Positions 26,869 to 35,904 are shown, numbered from the stretch's first letter. The stretch is 64,000 bases of DNA from Micromonospora rhizosphaerae (GCF_900091465.1 NZ_FMHV01000002.1:124001-188000); one strand, 5' to 3'. Translations and numbers: made by a program. Notes: generated from the letters alone by a model not told the origin.

Positions 26869-26981
26869 CCCCGATACGCCCCGGAACCGTGAGCGACGGC
26901 GGGTAATGGCTGGACTCGGCGGGACCAAACAAGATCGGCCCCCGACCGCATTTCTGCTGGTCAGGGGCCGTTCTTGCACCT
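26869..26981. repeat. 113-bp tRNA-Tyr-flank repeat, copy 2
   Basis: Gap-free match to 16054–16166. Includes hairpin GGCCCCCGACC/GGTCAGGGGCC at 26937–26969. It joins the tRNA-Tyr-derived att core at 26979–27027, i.e. it is the original downstream flank of a tRNA-Tyr gene. Confidence 0.85.
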
Positions 26982-27027
26982 GGTGGCGGGTAGAGGATTC
27001 GAACCTCTGTAGCTTTCGCGACGGATT
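26979..27027 (-). repeat. distal att site: 49-bp duplicate of tRNA-Tyr 3' half
   Basis: Identical over 49 bp to 29987–30035. It carries the encoded CCA, acceptor 3' strand, T-arm, variable arm and 3' anticodon stem of tRNA-Tyr, and stops inside the anticodon loop, a classical crossover place for tyrosine recombinases. Beyond 27027 the sequence no longer matches the tRNA, so this is a tRNA fragment, not a functional gene. Confidence 0.92.
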
Positions 27028-27073
27028 AACAGTTTTGCCCGTTATCAAGGTCATAGATGAAAGTTCGCCCAGC

Positions 27074-27730
27074 TCAGCGCCGCTTTTCTCTGCCGTCGGC
27101 CGGTTCAGGCTCCCCCGCGTGCCCGTTGCGTGCCCCCTCGGAACGATCTTCGGCCCTGCGTGCCCGGTCCAGGAAGGCGGCCACCTCGGCGTCGCGGCCG
27201 TCGACTGCTCGGGCGTAGTGCCGGGTCGTGACGCTGGCGTTGGAGTGGCCGAGCCGGCGGGCGGCGACCAGGACGCCGTGAGAGTCAGCCACCCAGCTAC
27301 CGTGCGTTGCCCGAACGTCGTGCGGGATGAGGTCGGTTAGGCCGGCCCGCTCGACCGCACGGTCAAAGCGGTACTTCCAGCCGTTGTAGCTCTGCGGGCG
27401 GTCAGCGGTCCGCTGCTGCCGGCTGGGGAAGAGGAAGGCGTCCGGCTCCTTGGGCAGCTCGGCGAGATGCTGGCGGAGCCGGTCGACCACGAAGGCCGGC
27501 AGCGCGAGTTCCCGCCGCTGGTGACTCTTCGGGGTGTCGATGACCGGGCCGCCGGGGAGCTGGGCGACCGACTCGGCCACGGTCATCCGGCCATCGGTGA
27601 CATGGACGTGCCGTCGCCGCAGGCACAGCGCCTCCCCGATCCGCAGCCCACCGTAGGCGAGGACCAGGACCAGGAGGGTCGCGCCTAGGGCGAGGCCGAC
27701 CACGGATGGAGATGGCCGCAGAGGTCGCAC
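27074..27730 (-). pseudogene. tyrosine recombinase (integrase), N-terminally truncated
   Basis: 218 codons cover only the catalytic domain of a phage/ICE-type integrase: first Arg in YGGLRIGEAL (~28), H-x-x-R box in PHDVRATHGSWVA, RRLGHSN, and the catalytic Tyr in TRHYARAV. The core-binding (SAM-like) N-terminal domain is absent and upstream DNA shows no trace of it in frame. It lies 47 bp from the distal att, as expected for the enzyme that recognised tRNA-Tyr. Confidence 0.82.
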
Positions 27731-27928
27731 GCTTCGGGGCGTTCAGCCCGGGCGATGCGGAAGCCCCTCAGGTACAAATCCCCCCGCAGGCGCCCGCTCT
27801 TCGCCCCGAGGCAGTGCTGTCCGTGAGCGTGAACAACGGCGGCCATGGCCAGGCCTCGGCTCTGCCAGTCGTTGCGGACCACGTACGGATCTTGAGACCA
27901 CGAGTAGCCCATGGCAGGCTCATGCCGC

Positions 27929-28513
27929 ATGAACGATGAATTCGCGAAAGCCAACCTGCACGGGAGACTGCGGCGGGACCGCAAGGCGCTGCTCTGGAAA
28001 CTCGACGGCTTGTCCGAATACGACGCCCGCCGACCTTTGACAGCGACCGGGACCAACCTCCTCGGCCTGGTCAAACACGTGGCCACCGTCGAGGCCAGGT
28101 ACTTCGGCGAGGTCTTCGACCGCCCTTCCCCGGAACCGCTGCCCCGGTGGCAGGACTCCAACGGCAGCGATCTGTGGGCGACCGAGGACGAGACCCGCGA
28201 TCAGATCATCGCGTTCTACCGGCGCACGTGGGAACACTCGGACGCGACGATCAACGAGCTTCCCCTCGACGCCCCCGGCCACGTGCCGTGGTGGCCGGAG
28301 CCTTATGCCGACACGAACCTGTTCGCCATCATGGTCCATGTCCTCGGCGAGTCCATCCGGCATGCCGGGCACGCCGATATCCTGCGCGAGGGCCTCGACG
28401 GCCGGACCGGGTTGCGCGCCGAACACGAGAAGCAGATCGACGAGGAAGCCCGTGCAGCCTACTGCGCGAAGATCGAGCAGGCCGCCAGGTCGGCCGCACC
28501 AATCAAGGCTTAG
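27929..28513 (+). CDS. DinB-like / DUF664 family protein
   Basis: 194 aa four-helix-bundle protein of the DinB superfamily. The metal-site histidines are visible: LVKHVATVEARYFGE near residue 50 and the C-terminal GESIRHAGHADILRE. Some actinobacterial members are mycothiol-dependent S-transferases or isomerases; activity here is unknown. ATG at 27929 is chosen, with another in-frame ATG at 27911. It is the only apparently intact gene of the element. Confidence 0.8.
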   Translation: MNDEFAKANLHGRLRRDRKALLWKLDGLSEYDARRPLTATGTNLLGLVKHVATVEARYFGEVFDRPSPEPLPRWQDSNGSDLWATEDETRDQIIAFYRRTWEHSDATINELPLDAPGHVPWWPEPYADTNLFAIMVHVLGESIRHAGHADILREGLDGRTGLRAEHEKQIDEEARAAYCAKIEQAARSAAPIKA

Positions 28514-28612
28514 TTAGACATACCAGGCAGCCTGACATCAGCTCCCCTGCCGGCGCTTGCGATTTCCGAGCACCCGGCCACCTGATATGCCCGCGTCACC
28601 CGATGTGGGCGT

Positions 28613-29083
28613 TCAGTCCACGCCTTCGTCGTCCTCGTCCAGCTCGGGCGCGTCCGGGTCGCGCAGCGGGCGCAGGGCGCCGGCGGCCGGGGTCGAGGCG
28701 GTGAAGCTGTAGCGGCCGAGCAAGTTCAGGTTGCGGTGCTTGAGCGGGGAGAGCCGGGTGATGTCCTCCTCGCGGATCTCGTGGCCCTCGGCCTGGAGCT
28801 GGGCGACGGCGGCGTCGATGTAACGGGTCGTCCAGAGCACGATTGCGTTGAGGACCAGGCCGAGCGAGCCGAGCTGGTCCTCCATGCCGTCCCGGTACGC
28901 CTGGTGGATGGTGCCGCGCTTGCCGTGGCACACGTCCCGGGCCAGCTTGTGGTGGGATTCCTGGACGGTGAGCTGCCGGTTCATCTGCCTCCGGTAGGTG
29001 CCGTCGACCGGGTCGACCACGCGCAGCAGGTGCTCGGTCTTGGCGATCCGCCCGTACTCCGCGAACGCCGCACCCAGCGGAGT
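28613..29083 (-). pseudogene. Tn3-family transposase, C-terminal fragment
   Basis: About 155 residues from the end of a Tn3-type TnpA: FAEYGRIAKTEHLLRVVDP, YRRQMNRQLTVQESHHKLAR, NAIVLWTTRYIDAAVAQL and EEDITRLSPLKHRNLNLLGR. The ~800 upstream residues including most of the DDE core are missing. The fragment abuts the 3' end of a sigma factor remnant in another frame, so it is a fusion junction of two broken genes. Confidence 0.85.
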
Positions 29084-29543
29084 CGGGCGCCTGCTCGGCA
29101 GCCCGTTCGCGCCGCAGCGCCTCGGTGAGCCGTAGCCGGGCGTCATGCAGGCTCTGGCGGATCGCGGCCGGTGAGCGGCCCAGCAACGCGGCGATCTCGG
29201 TGGGGGTGAAGCCGTCGACGATGAAGGCCATCACGTTGCGCTGCCCGGGTGGGAGTGAGTTCAGCATCTGCATGACCCACTCGCGGTCCTCCCAGACGGT
29301 CATGCCGGGATCCTCGCGGCACTCGGCGGTTCCGGCGTGCTTCTCGACCTGCCGCCGGCGTATCCGATCGAGGTTGCGGGTCTTCTCCTTCAGGAAGTTG
29401 CTGATCACCGCCCGGCGGGCGTAGGCGAGAGGGTTCTCCAGCTTGCCCCAGCGCAGCAGCACCTCCTTCATCGCCGTGGCGGTCGCCTCATCAGCCTCGT
29501 GCCGGCTGGCGCCGTCCTGGTCGAAGCCCACGACGAATGGCAA
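29084..29543 (-). pseudogene. ECF-type sigma factor remnant (3' end replaced by Tn3 fragment)
   Basis: Region 2 (HEADEATATAMKEVLLRWGK…LENPLAYARRAVISNFLKE) and region 4 (LNSLPPGQRNVMAFIVDGF and a helix-turn-helix GRSPAAIRQSLHDARLRL) are visible. The N-terminal start is unclear (TTG at 29541–29543, frame open further upstream), and the coding sequence runs into the Tn3 tail about 29,084. Probably non-functional. Confidence 0.65.
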
Positions 29544-29943
29544 ACCGGCGACCGCCGCTACCTCGCCGAAGGCTCCATGGCCCAGATCAACCCACCCCGA
29601 AGACCGCCGCCACCGGCGAACTCATAGCCGCATAGCCAGACTCGTTGTCAGCGCGACAGCGAACCGGAAAACTGAACAGCGCACAGAGCCCCACGCAGGC
29701 GATCTACACCACGCCGCGGGACGTGACCGGGTCACCGAGGCCAAGGGACATGGACAGTACGTGACCCGAGCGACAGATCGCTGCCCCTCTCGGGTAGGGC
29801 TCATCGCCGAACCGCTGAATGATCTCGGCTCGCGGGAACCGCGGAAGGTTGTCAGGCATGGTAGGCCCCTCCGTGCCTGCTACGTGCCCGATGGGACGGC
29901 TAGCCGGGCGCAACGGTGGTCAAACAGCAGCGACACACAGCAA
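29544..29943. other. 400 bp without an intact gene, between sigma remnant and tRNA-Tyr
   Basis: Open frames here lack recognisable motifs. The upstream end of the sigma factor remnant may extend some 60–90 bp into this stretch. Confidence 0.4.
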
Positions 29944-29977
29944 GGCCCCTGACTTGCGTTTTCGCAGGTCAGGGGCC
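29944..29977 (-). terminator. terminator hairpin downstream of tRNA-Tyr
   Basis: GGCCCCTGAC (29944–29953) pairs with GTCAGGGGCC (29968–29977), with an additional inner stem around TTTT. It follows the tRNA-Tyr 3' end by 11 nt on the minus strand and is the third relative of the hairpins at 16.1 and 26.9 kb. Confidence 0.75.
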
Positions 29978-29986
29978 TTGCTTGTC

Positions 29987-30035
29987 CCTGGTGGCGGGTA
30001 GAGGATTCGAACCTCTGTAGCTTTCGCGACGGATT
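29987..30035 (-). repeat. proximal att site within tRNA-Tyr (49 bp)
   Basis: Exact counterpart of 26979–27027. It restores the 3' half of the tRNA gene after integration, from the anticodon loop to just beyond the CCA end. Confidence 0.9.
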
Positions 30036-30072
30036 TACAGTCCGCTCCCATTGGCCGCTCGGGCAACCCGCC
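29989..30072 (-). tRNA. tRNA-Tyr (anticodon GTA), integration target
   Basis: 84 nt including encoded CCA; class II tRNA with a long variable arm. Acceptor GGCGGGT/ACCCGCC, D-arm GCCCGAGCGGCC, anticodon loop CTGTAAA (GTA), T-arm GGTTCGAATCC. Its 3' 49 bp are duplicated at 26979–27027. It is divergent from the YajQ-family gene. Confidence 0.96.
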
Positions 30073-30219
30073 AGGATGTCGCGCCACGACGCGCGCGGCA
30101 GCCGAAGCAAGGATAGCGGCTCCCCCCGGGATCTCTGCAACCGGGTACCGTCAGGGGGTCGTACCGCTGGTCAGCGGGGGACGGAACGTGACAGACCGCC
30201 GGACAGCAGGAGCATGAGC

Positions 30220-30714
30220 ATGGCAGCGAACCCGTCGTTCGACATCGTGAGCAAGGTCGACCGGCAGGAGGCCGACAACGCCCTCCGCCAGGCGGAGAAG
30301 GAACTCGCGACGCGGTTCGACTTCCGGGGCACCGACGCGGAGATCTCCTGGTCGGGCGAGGAGGCGATCAGCCTCCAGGCGGAGACCGAGGAGCGGGTCC
30401 GGGCCGCGCTGGAGGTCTTCAAGGAGAAACTGGTAAAGCGGAACATCTCGCTGAAGTCGCTGGACGCCGGGGATCCGCGCCCCTCGGGCAAGGTTTTCAA
30501 GATCGATGCCAAGATCATCCAGGGCATCGAGTCAGACAAGGCCAAGGCGATCAGCAAGAAGATCCGCGAAGAGGGCCCGAAGGGCGTCCAGGCGCAGATC
30601 CAGGGCGACCAGCTCCGGGTCACCGGCAAGAAGAAGGACGACCTCCAGGCGGTCATCGCGCTGCTCAAGGGCGAGGACTTCGGGGTCGCCCTGCAGTTCA
30701 CCAACTACCGGTAA
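30220..30714 (+). CDS. YajQ family (UPF0234) nucleotide-binding protein
   Basis: 164 aa, starting [20 protein letters not shown], with the typical [17 protein letters not shown] and [20 protein letters not shown] segments. YajQ homologues bind nucleotides, and in Xanthomonas the homologue is a c-di-GMP effector. The ATG at 30220 is preferred because AGGAG lies 7 nt upstream; the ATG at 30214 would be too close. Length matches the family (~163 aa). Confidence 0.93.
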   Translation: MAANPSFDIVSKVDRQEADNALRQAEKELATRFDFRGTDAEISWSGEEAISLQAETEERVRAALEVFKEKLVKRNISLKSLDAGDPRPSGKVFKIDAKIIQGIESDKAKAISKKIREEGPKGVQAQIQGDQLRVTGKKKDDLQAVIALLKGEDFGVALQFTNYR

Positions 30715-30773
30715 GCCGCCGTCGCCTCGGCCGATCAGCAGCTCGCTCACCCGCTGCAACCTGGGCCGCGCAG

Positions 30774-31130
30774 ATGTTCACCGGTGACGTGTGGTTCGAC
30801 GTGATCGCGAAGGGGGAGGAGCCGTCGCGCATGCGTGTCAACACCGTGCGGTTCGCGCCCGGTTCGCGCACGGCCTGGCACTCGCACGCGGTCGGGCAGA
30901 CGCTGTACGTGACTGAGGGTCTCGGGCTCATCCAGTCCCGCGGCGGCGAGATCATCAAGATCCGCCCCGGCGACGTCATCTACACGCCCCCGGGCGAGTG
31001 GCATTGGCACGGCGCGGCGCCGGACCATTTCATGACGCACATCGCCATGTGGGAAGGCCCGGGCGAAGGTCAAGGGCCGGAGTCCGACTGGGGCGATCTG
31101 GTCACCGACGACGAGTACCGCGTCCGCTGA
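30774..31130 (+). CDS. cupin-domain protein
   Basis: 118 aa single cupin barrel. Metal-binding motif 1 is WHSHAVGQTLYVTEG (two His and a Gln/Glu position) and motif 2 is PGDVIYTPPGEWHWHGA. Resembles small cupins related to quercetinase or mandelonitrile-lyase-like proteins; substrate is unknown. The ATG at 30774 gives an N-terminus a little shorter than usual (family proteins have ~15 more residues), so the true start may be a non-ATG codon upstream in frame. Confidence 0.82.
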   Translation: MFTGDVWFDVIAKGEEPSRMRVNTVRFAPGSRTAWHSHAVGQTLYVTEGLGLIQSRGGEIIKIRPGDVIYTPPGEWHWHGAAPDHFMTHIAMWEGPGEGQGPESDWGDLVTDDEYRVR

Positions 31131-31193
31131 CGACTGGCACGAGCTCCGTCATGCGGCGCGAGCCGCCGGCAAAGCGGGTGGTGTGATGGGTGG

Positions 31194-32093
31194 ATGGAGC
31201 TGCGGGAGATGCGGGCGTTCGTCGCGGTCATCGAGGAAGGGAGCCTCTCCGCGGCCGCCCGGCGACTGCACGTGAGCCAGCCCGCTCTCTCGCAGACCAT
31301 GAACGCGCTGGAACGACAACTCGGTGTCCAACTGCTCGTGCGCAGCAGCACCGGCGTGCAGGCCACCGAGGCGGGCATGACGTTGCTGGCCGAGGCTCGC
31401 GCGGTGCTCGCGCGGCACGACCAGGCGATGACCGCCGTCGCCCGGCACAGCGGGGCGGGCGGACGAGTGCTGCGGCTCGGGATACCGCTGGAGCTGCCCG
31501 CGGGCCTGCTGTCCCGGCCGCTCGCCGACCTCGCGGCGAACTACCCGGACACGAGGGTTCAGGCACTGCACATGTCCACCGCGGCGCAGTTCGCCGCGTT
31601 GCGCGCCGGGGAAATCGATGTCGGGCTGGTCCGGGAACACCCGATCGGCCAGGACCTGGACGCCGTGCTGGTCGTCGAGGAACGCCTGGGCGTGCTGCTG
31701 GCCACCGACCAGGCCGCGAAGATCGCCGGACCGAAGGGAATCCGGCTGGACGCACTCGCCGGGCTGGACTGGGTCGGCTTCCCCCGTGCCGGCAGCCCCG
31801 CCTGGTACGACGAGCTCACCGCGATCCTGCGCAGCCACGGGCTGGATCTGGGACCCACCCCGCCGGAGGGACAGGAACTGATCGCCGAGGTGAAACTCGC
31901 GGCCGTGGCAGCCGGCGGAGCCTTCGCCCTCGCACCGCCCAACTGGTCAGCACCGATGCCGGAATCCGTCACCTGGGCACCGCTGGTCGGGCATCCGCTG
32001 GTCCGGCGTACCTGGGCGGTGTGGCCCGCCAGTTCGCGCCGCCGCGACCTCGGCCACCTCATCGCCACCATCGAGCATCTCGGGTCGGAGTAG
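31194..32093 (+). CDS. LysR-family transcriptional regulator
   Basis: 299 aa. N-terminal winged HTH (MELREMRAFVAVIEEGSLSA … LHVSQPALSQTMNALERQLG) and a LysR substrate-binding domain (about 90–290). Length is standard. It is followed on the same strand, 147 bp later, by an SDR gene, and the gap holds a palindrome, so the SDR is a plausible target. The effector is unknown. Confidence 0.92.
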   Translation: MELREMRAFVAVIEEGSLSAAARRLHVSQPALSQTMNALERQLGVQLLVRSSTGVQATEAGMTLLAEARAVLARHDQAMTAVARHSGAGGRVLRLGIPLELPAGLLSRPLADLAANYPDTRVQALHMSTAAQFAALRAGEIDVGLVREHPIGQDLDAVLVVEERLGVLLATDQAAKIAGPKGIRLDALAGLDWVGFPRAGSPAWYDELTAILRSHGLDLGPTPPEGQELIAEVKLAAVAAGGAFALAPPNWSAPMPESVTWAPLVGHPLVRRTWAVWPASSRRRDLGHLIATIEHLGSE

Positions 32094-32115
32094 GCCCCGC
32101 CGGGAGACCCGCTCC

Positions 32116-32134
32116 GCTTATAGGCGCCATAAGC
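32116..32134. promoter_or_regulatory. palindrome upstream of the SDR gene, LysR-box-like
   Basis: GCTTAT-AGGCGCC-ATAAGC, a perfect 6+7+6 inverted repeat, sits in the LysR–SDR gap and contains the T-N11-A pattern typical of LysR boxes. Binding by the adjacent regulator is inferred. Confidence 0.45.
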
Positions 32135-32240
32135 CGCTCGAACAGCCCAACGGGAAAGCTTCAGCGCTTGAGCGACTTACACCCACCGGTCGGGACAGGC
32201 CCGACCGAAGCCCTTTCCTTCTACAGATGTGGGTGAAGAG

Positions 32241-32987
32241 ATGACGTCAGAACTGCAGGGAAAGTCGGCGTTGGTGACCGGTGGCACCAGCGGCATCGGC
32301 CGCGCCACCGCGATCGCGCTCGCCGGCCGCGGCGCGCACGTGGTCATCTCCGGGCGGGACGAGGTCCGGGGAAACCAGGTGGTCCGGGACATCCGCGCGG
32401 CCGGCGGCCGGGCCGACTTCGTGGCCACCGACCTGCGTGACGAGGCATCCGCGCGGTCGCTGGCCGCGCGGGCCAGGGAGCTGGTGGGTCAGGTCGACGT
32501 GCTGGTCAACAACGCCGGCATCTACCCGTTCGGCCCGACCGAGCAGACGACCGAGCAGGACTTCGACTCGGTGTTCGCGCTGAATGTGAAGGCGCCGTAC
32601 TTCCTGGTCGCCGAGCTCGCGCCGGAGATGGCGAAGCGCGGCCGGGGTGCGATCATCAACGTGACCACGATGGTCGCGGAGTTCGGGGACCCCGGGATGG
32701 GCCTGTACGGTTCCAGCAAGGCCGCGCTGGTGTTGCTCACCAAGTCCTGGGCCGCCGAGTACGGGCCGCAGGGCGTCCGGGTGAACGCGGTCAGCCCAGG
32801 CCCGACGCGTACCGAAGGCACCTCCGGAATGGGGGACGGCCTCGACCAACTGGCCGCCACGGCACCCGCCGGACGTCCCGGCACGGCCGAGGAGATCGCC
32901 GAGGCGATCGCCTTCCTGGCCACCGACCGGTCGAGCTTCGTGCACGGCGCGGTCCTGCCCGTCGACGGTGGACGAATCGCCGTCTGA
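32241..32987 (+). CDS. short-chain dehydrogenase/reductase
   Basis: 248 aa classical SDR. NAD(P) motif TGGTSGIG (~12–19), NNAG (~88), catalytic YGSSK (Tyr/Lys ~153–157). The usual catalytic Ser position appears to be Thr (NVTTMVAEFG). ADGG-like end VDGGRIAV is typical. Substrate is unknown. Start choice: ATG at 32241; an in-frame GTG at 32229 is an alternative. Likely regulated by the upstream LysR. Confidence 0.88.
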   Translation: MTSELQGKSALVTGGTSGIGRATAIALAGRGAHVVISGRDEVRGNQVVRDIRAAGGRADFVATDLRDEASARSLAARARELVGQVDVLVNNAGIYPFGPTEQTTEQDFDSVFALNVKAPYFLVAELAPEMAKRGRGAIINVTTMVAEFGDPGMGLYGSSKAALVLLTKSWAAEYGPQGVRVNAVSPGPTRTEGTSGMGDGLDQLAATAPAGRPGTAEEIAEAIAFLATDRSSFVHGAVLPVDGGRIAV

Positions 32988-33055
32988 GCCCGGCCCGGCA
33001 CAACGCTGCGGCCTGCTCCACGGTTCACCCGCTGGGGCAGGCCGCCGTCGGTCCG

Positions 33056-34219
33056 TCAACGATGCCGGGCCGAGGCATCGGCCTGCTCAACAGCCGCCAA
33101 CACCACCCAGGCCGCCGCGCTGAGCAGCACCGCCAGCAGCGGCGGCAGTCCCCCGAATGCGACCACCAGCGCGACGAGTGCCAACCCGGCCTGCGCCACC
33201 GCGACCCGCTGGCTGACCGATACGCCGATCCCGCGATAGATGACGACGCAGCTGCCCATCATCACCAGCTGGGCGCCCCCCAGCAGCCGCCCGGCCACGC
33301 CGTGTCCATGATGTGCCGACTCCTGGGCAGCCAACTCGACGGCGACGGCCGCAGCCACGATCGAGCCGTAAACCAGCAAGTGGCCGTAGGCGTACAGGTA
33401 GCTCCGGATGACTGCTCTCCGGCCGGCACGGAGCACCCGATTGCCCGCCTCGCGATCGAACGTGGCGATGAAGTACACCCACCACACCCCGCTCGCGATG
33501 ACGAAGCCGCCAACACCGATCGCGACCGCCACCGGTCGCCAACCCGTGGCGTCGATTCCGTTGGCGACCGCCAGCACGGCCTCCCCGAGCACGACGATGG
33601 TGAACAGACCAAACCGCTCCGGCATGTGCGACGTCTGCGTCGGCGCCCGGCGCACCCAGCCGTAGGCCAGTGGTCCGGAGACCAAGGAGTTGACCACGAG
33701 CGCGACGCCCCACACCCAGTAGCGGCCTGGTGCGGGGGCCAGGAGCGAGCCGAACCAGAGCACGGCCCCGGACAGGAACCCGACGGCGTTCCACCAGCAG
33801 AAGTCCCGTGCCTCGACGTCGATCCACCCGACAACCCCGTACATCGCGGTGAGCAGTGCCAACAACAGCCCGTACGTCACCGCGAAGCGGTCTGCGTCGT
33901 CGGCCACCCCGCCGGAGAGCGAGGCGGCCAGTACCAGTACCCCCAGCATCGCGGTCAGCTGCACCAGACGGCTGGGTGGGCGGTCGTCGTCGAAGAGGTC
34001 GGCGAAATAGGAGAAGCTGAACCACAACCACCAGATCGTGCTCAGCAAACCGGCAAAGATCAGCACGCCGCGCAGCGACGGATCGTCCACCAGCAACTGG
34101 CCGAGCCGGAACACGGCGACAACGAACACCAGGTCGAAGAAGAGTTCCAGCCAGCTGGACCGCCGCGCCGCACCGTAGCCATGAATCAGTGAGCGCCTGC
34201 GGGCCCGCCTACCCTCCAC
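33056..34219 (-). CDS. low temperature requirement protein A (LtrA) family membrane protein
   Basis: 387 aa with about ten to twelve membrane helices. Family signatures: LELFFDLVFVVAVFRLGQ at the N-terminus, ERFGLFTIVVLGEAVLAV in the middle, and a YLYAYGHLLVYGSI segment. LtrA was named in Listeria for growth at low temperature; its biochemical role is unknown. GTG start at 34217–34219. Confidence 0.9.
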   Translation of the reverse strand: MEGRRARRRSLIHGYGAARRSSWLELFFDLVFVVAVFRLGQLLVDDPSLRGVLIFAGLLSTIWWLWFSFSYFADLFDDDRPPSRLVQLTAMLGVLVLAASLSGGVADDADRFAVTYGLLLALLTAMYGVVGWIDVEARDFCWWNAVGFLSGAVLWFGSLLAPAPGRYWVWGVALVVNSLVSGPLAYGWVRRAPTQTSHMPERFGLFTIVVLGEAVLAVANGIDATGWRPVAVAIGVGGFVIASGVWWVYFIATFDREAGNRVLRAGRRAVIRSYLYAYGHLLVYGSIVAAAVAVELAAQESAHHGHGVAGRLLGGAQLVMMGSCVVIYRGIGVSVSQRVAVAQAGLALVALVVAFGGLPPLLAVLLSAAAWVVLAAVEQADASARHR

Positions 34220-34301
34220 CGCGCCAGGCTAACTATCCGAATTGACGGGTTTATAGCAGTTTTAGTTAAATCAGGCGAAGGCGACCCGGCCCGGGAACAG
34301 G

Positions 34302-34397
34302 TCAGCGCGAGAACACCAGCAGCAGCACCACGGTCAGGATGGCGCTGATCAGGAGCGAGCTGAGGCACCCGATTCGGTTCGAGAAGAAGACGAACAT
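34302..34397 (-). CDS. 31-aa membrane protein
   Basis: MFVFFSNRIGCLSSLLISAI then a hydrophobic tail ending LVFSR. One membrane helix with a single Cys. Very short proteins with this FFSNR-x-GCL-x-SLL-S pattern recur, to my recollection, beside other genes in actinomycetes, so I regard it as a real gene missed by length cut-offs. No strong ribosome site. Function is unknown. Confidence 0.6.
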   Translation of the reverse strand: MFVFFSNRIGCLSSLLISAILTVVLLLVFSR

Positions 34398-34480
34398 GAC
34401 CGGCTGTTACCCCGGCGGTCCGCCTTGAGACCACCCGCCGAAGGCACGACGGGTCAAGCGGTCAGCCGGTCGAGGAGGAT

Positions 34481-35737
34481 TCAGGCGGCGAGCGTCTGCT
34501 CGGCGCGTACCGCGGAGGCCTCCGCCCGGGCGATCGGGCCGGCGGGCAGCGCGGCGACCGCGGCCCCGACGGCGACCGCCGCCCCGGCGAACAGGAAGGC
34601 CCACGGCACGCCGCCGCCGTGGTCCACGATCAGGCCGGCCACCGCGCCGCCGGCGGCGCTCGCCGCCACCGACATGGTGACCACCCAGGTGTACGCCTCG
34701 TTCAGCATGCCGGTCGGGGCGATCCGGCCGACCAGGGTGTTCTCCAGGGTGAGCGCGGGGGCGATGGTGGCTCCGCCGAGCACCAGCGCGACCCCGAGCG
34801 CCAGCGGAGTCGGCATCACCGCGAAGACCGCGAAGCTCGCGGCCACCGCGCCAAGCAGCCAGGCGAACTGGCGGGTCATGTTCCGGGCCGGCTTGCGTAC
34901 GCCGAACCAGAAGCCGCCGGTAGCGCTGCCGATGCCCCAGACGGCCAGCAGCAGGCCGGCGAGGCTCTCCGGGTCCTCGATCGTGGCGTTGCCGGCGAAG
35001 GCCGGCACGATCACCCCGGCGGCGCCGAACGCGATGCCGAGGCTGGCGACGCAGAGCAGCAGCGCCGGGAAGCCCCCGACCCGCAGCGGGCCGAGTCCCT
35101 TGGCGTGGTGCTCGTGCGGGTGCGGCTGCCACCCGCGCATCACCCGGCCGAGCGCCACCGCACCGGTCCCGAGCAGGGTGACCACCGCAGCGCCGACCAG
35201 GGCGGCGGCCGCGTCGGCGACCAGCACGAACGCGGCGACCAGCAGCGGGCCGAGCACGAACACGATCTCGAAGAGGGAGGTCTCCGCCGCCAGGGCCGTG
35301 TTCCGCAGGTGGAAGCGGCCGGAGGACGGCCCGGTGAGGTCGTTCCAGGCGCCCCGGATCGCGGCGGTCAGCGGCGGGTAGGTGGCGCCCGCGATCCCGG
35401 CGGCCAGGTAGATCAGGGCCAGGCTGCCGGTTGACCGGCTCGCCCAGAGCAGCCCGAACAGCGCCAGGGGGTGGGCGACGGCCGTGGTCAGCAGGACCGG
35501 CGTGGGCCCGACCCGGTCGGCGATCCGACCGGCGACCGGGCTCAGGGCGGCACCGGAGAGGGCGTAGATGCCGCCGGCGACTGCGGCGAGCGAGTACCGG
35601 TCGGTCACCTCCTCGACGACGAGCAGCAGCGCCAGCGGCGTCATGCCGATCCCGAGCCGGCCGATGATGCCGGCGATCAGCAGCATCGGGGCTCCGGGGA
35701 TCCGCCAGACGCCCAGGTACTGGCGCAGTGCGACCAC
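34481..35737 (-). CDS. MFS transporter
   Basis: 418 aa, 12 membrane helices, no large domain additions. The motif A region is [14 protein letters not shown] between helices 2 and 3. A His-rich stretch (HPHEHHAKG) lies in the central loop. Probably an exporter of small molecules or drugs; substrate is unknown. GTG start at 35735–35737. It stands alone with divergent neighbours. Confidence 0.87.
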   Translation of the reverse strand: MVALRQYLGVWRIPGAPMLLIAGIIGRLGIGMTPLALLLVVEEVTDRYSLAAVAGGIYALSGAALSPVAGRIADRVGPTPVLLTTAVAHPLALFGLLWASRSTGSLALIYLAAGIAGATYPPLTAAIRGAWNDLTGPSSGRFHLRNTALAAETSLFEIVFVLGPLLVAAFVLVADAAAALVGAAVVTLLGTGAVALGRVMRGWQPHPHEHHAKGLGPLRVGGFPALLLCVASLGIAFGAAGVIVPAFAGNATIEDPESLAGLLLAVWGIGSATGGFWFGVRKPARNMTRQFAWLLGAVAASFAVFAVMPTPLALGVALVLGGATIAPALTLENTLVGRIAPTGMLNEAYTWVVTMSVAASAAGGAVAGLIVDHGGGVPWAFLFAGAAVAVGAAVAALPAGPIARAEASAVRAEQTLAA

Positions 35738-35904
35738 CGTCGACCTCCAGGGATGTAATGAGTGAGAGACGTTTCGACCCTAACGCCCGGCGTGCCGGAG
35801 GGGAAACGATTAGAGCCCGCACACCGCCGCGGGCGCTGGACGTACCCGAAAAGACATCCGCCCGTGCCCGGCGGACCGGGCACGGGCGGACGGCGCTCAG
35901 TGCG

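Larger units (their letters stand above)
27028..29986. mobile_element. decayed ~3-kb integrated element at tRNA-Tyr
   Basis: Bounded by the 49-bp att repeats at 26979–27027 and 29987–30035. Holds a 5'-truncated tyrosine recombinase next to the distal att, a DinB-like gene, a Tn3 transposase tail and a sigma factor fragment. Gene loss suggests that it can no longer excise by itself. Confidence 0.8.

Noticed and set aside
26979..27060. Second tRNA-Tyr gene
   Set aside because: Only the 3' half matches; the anticodon and the 5' half are absent, so it is an att fragment.
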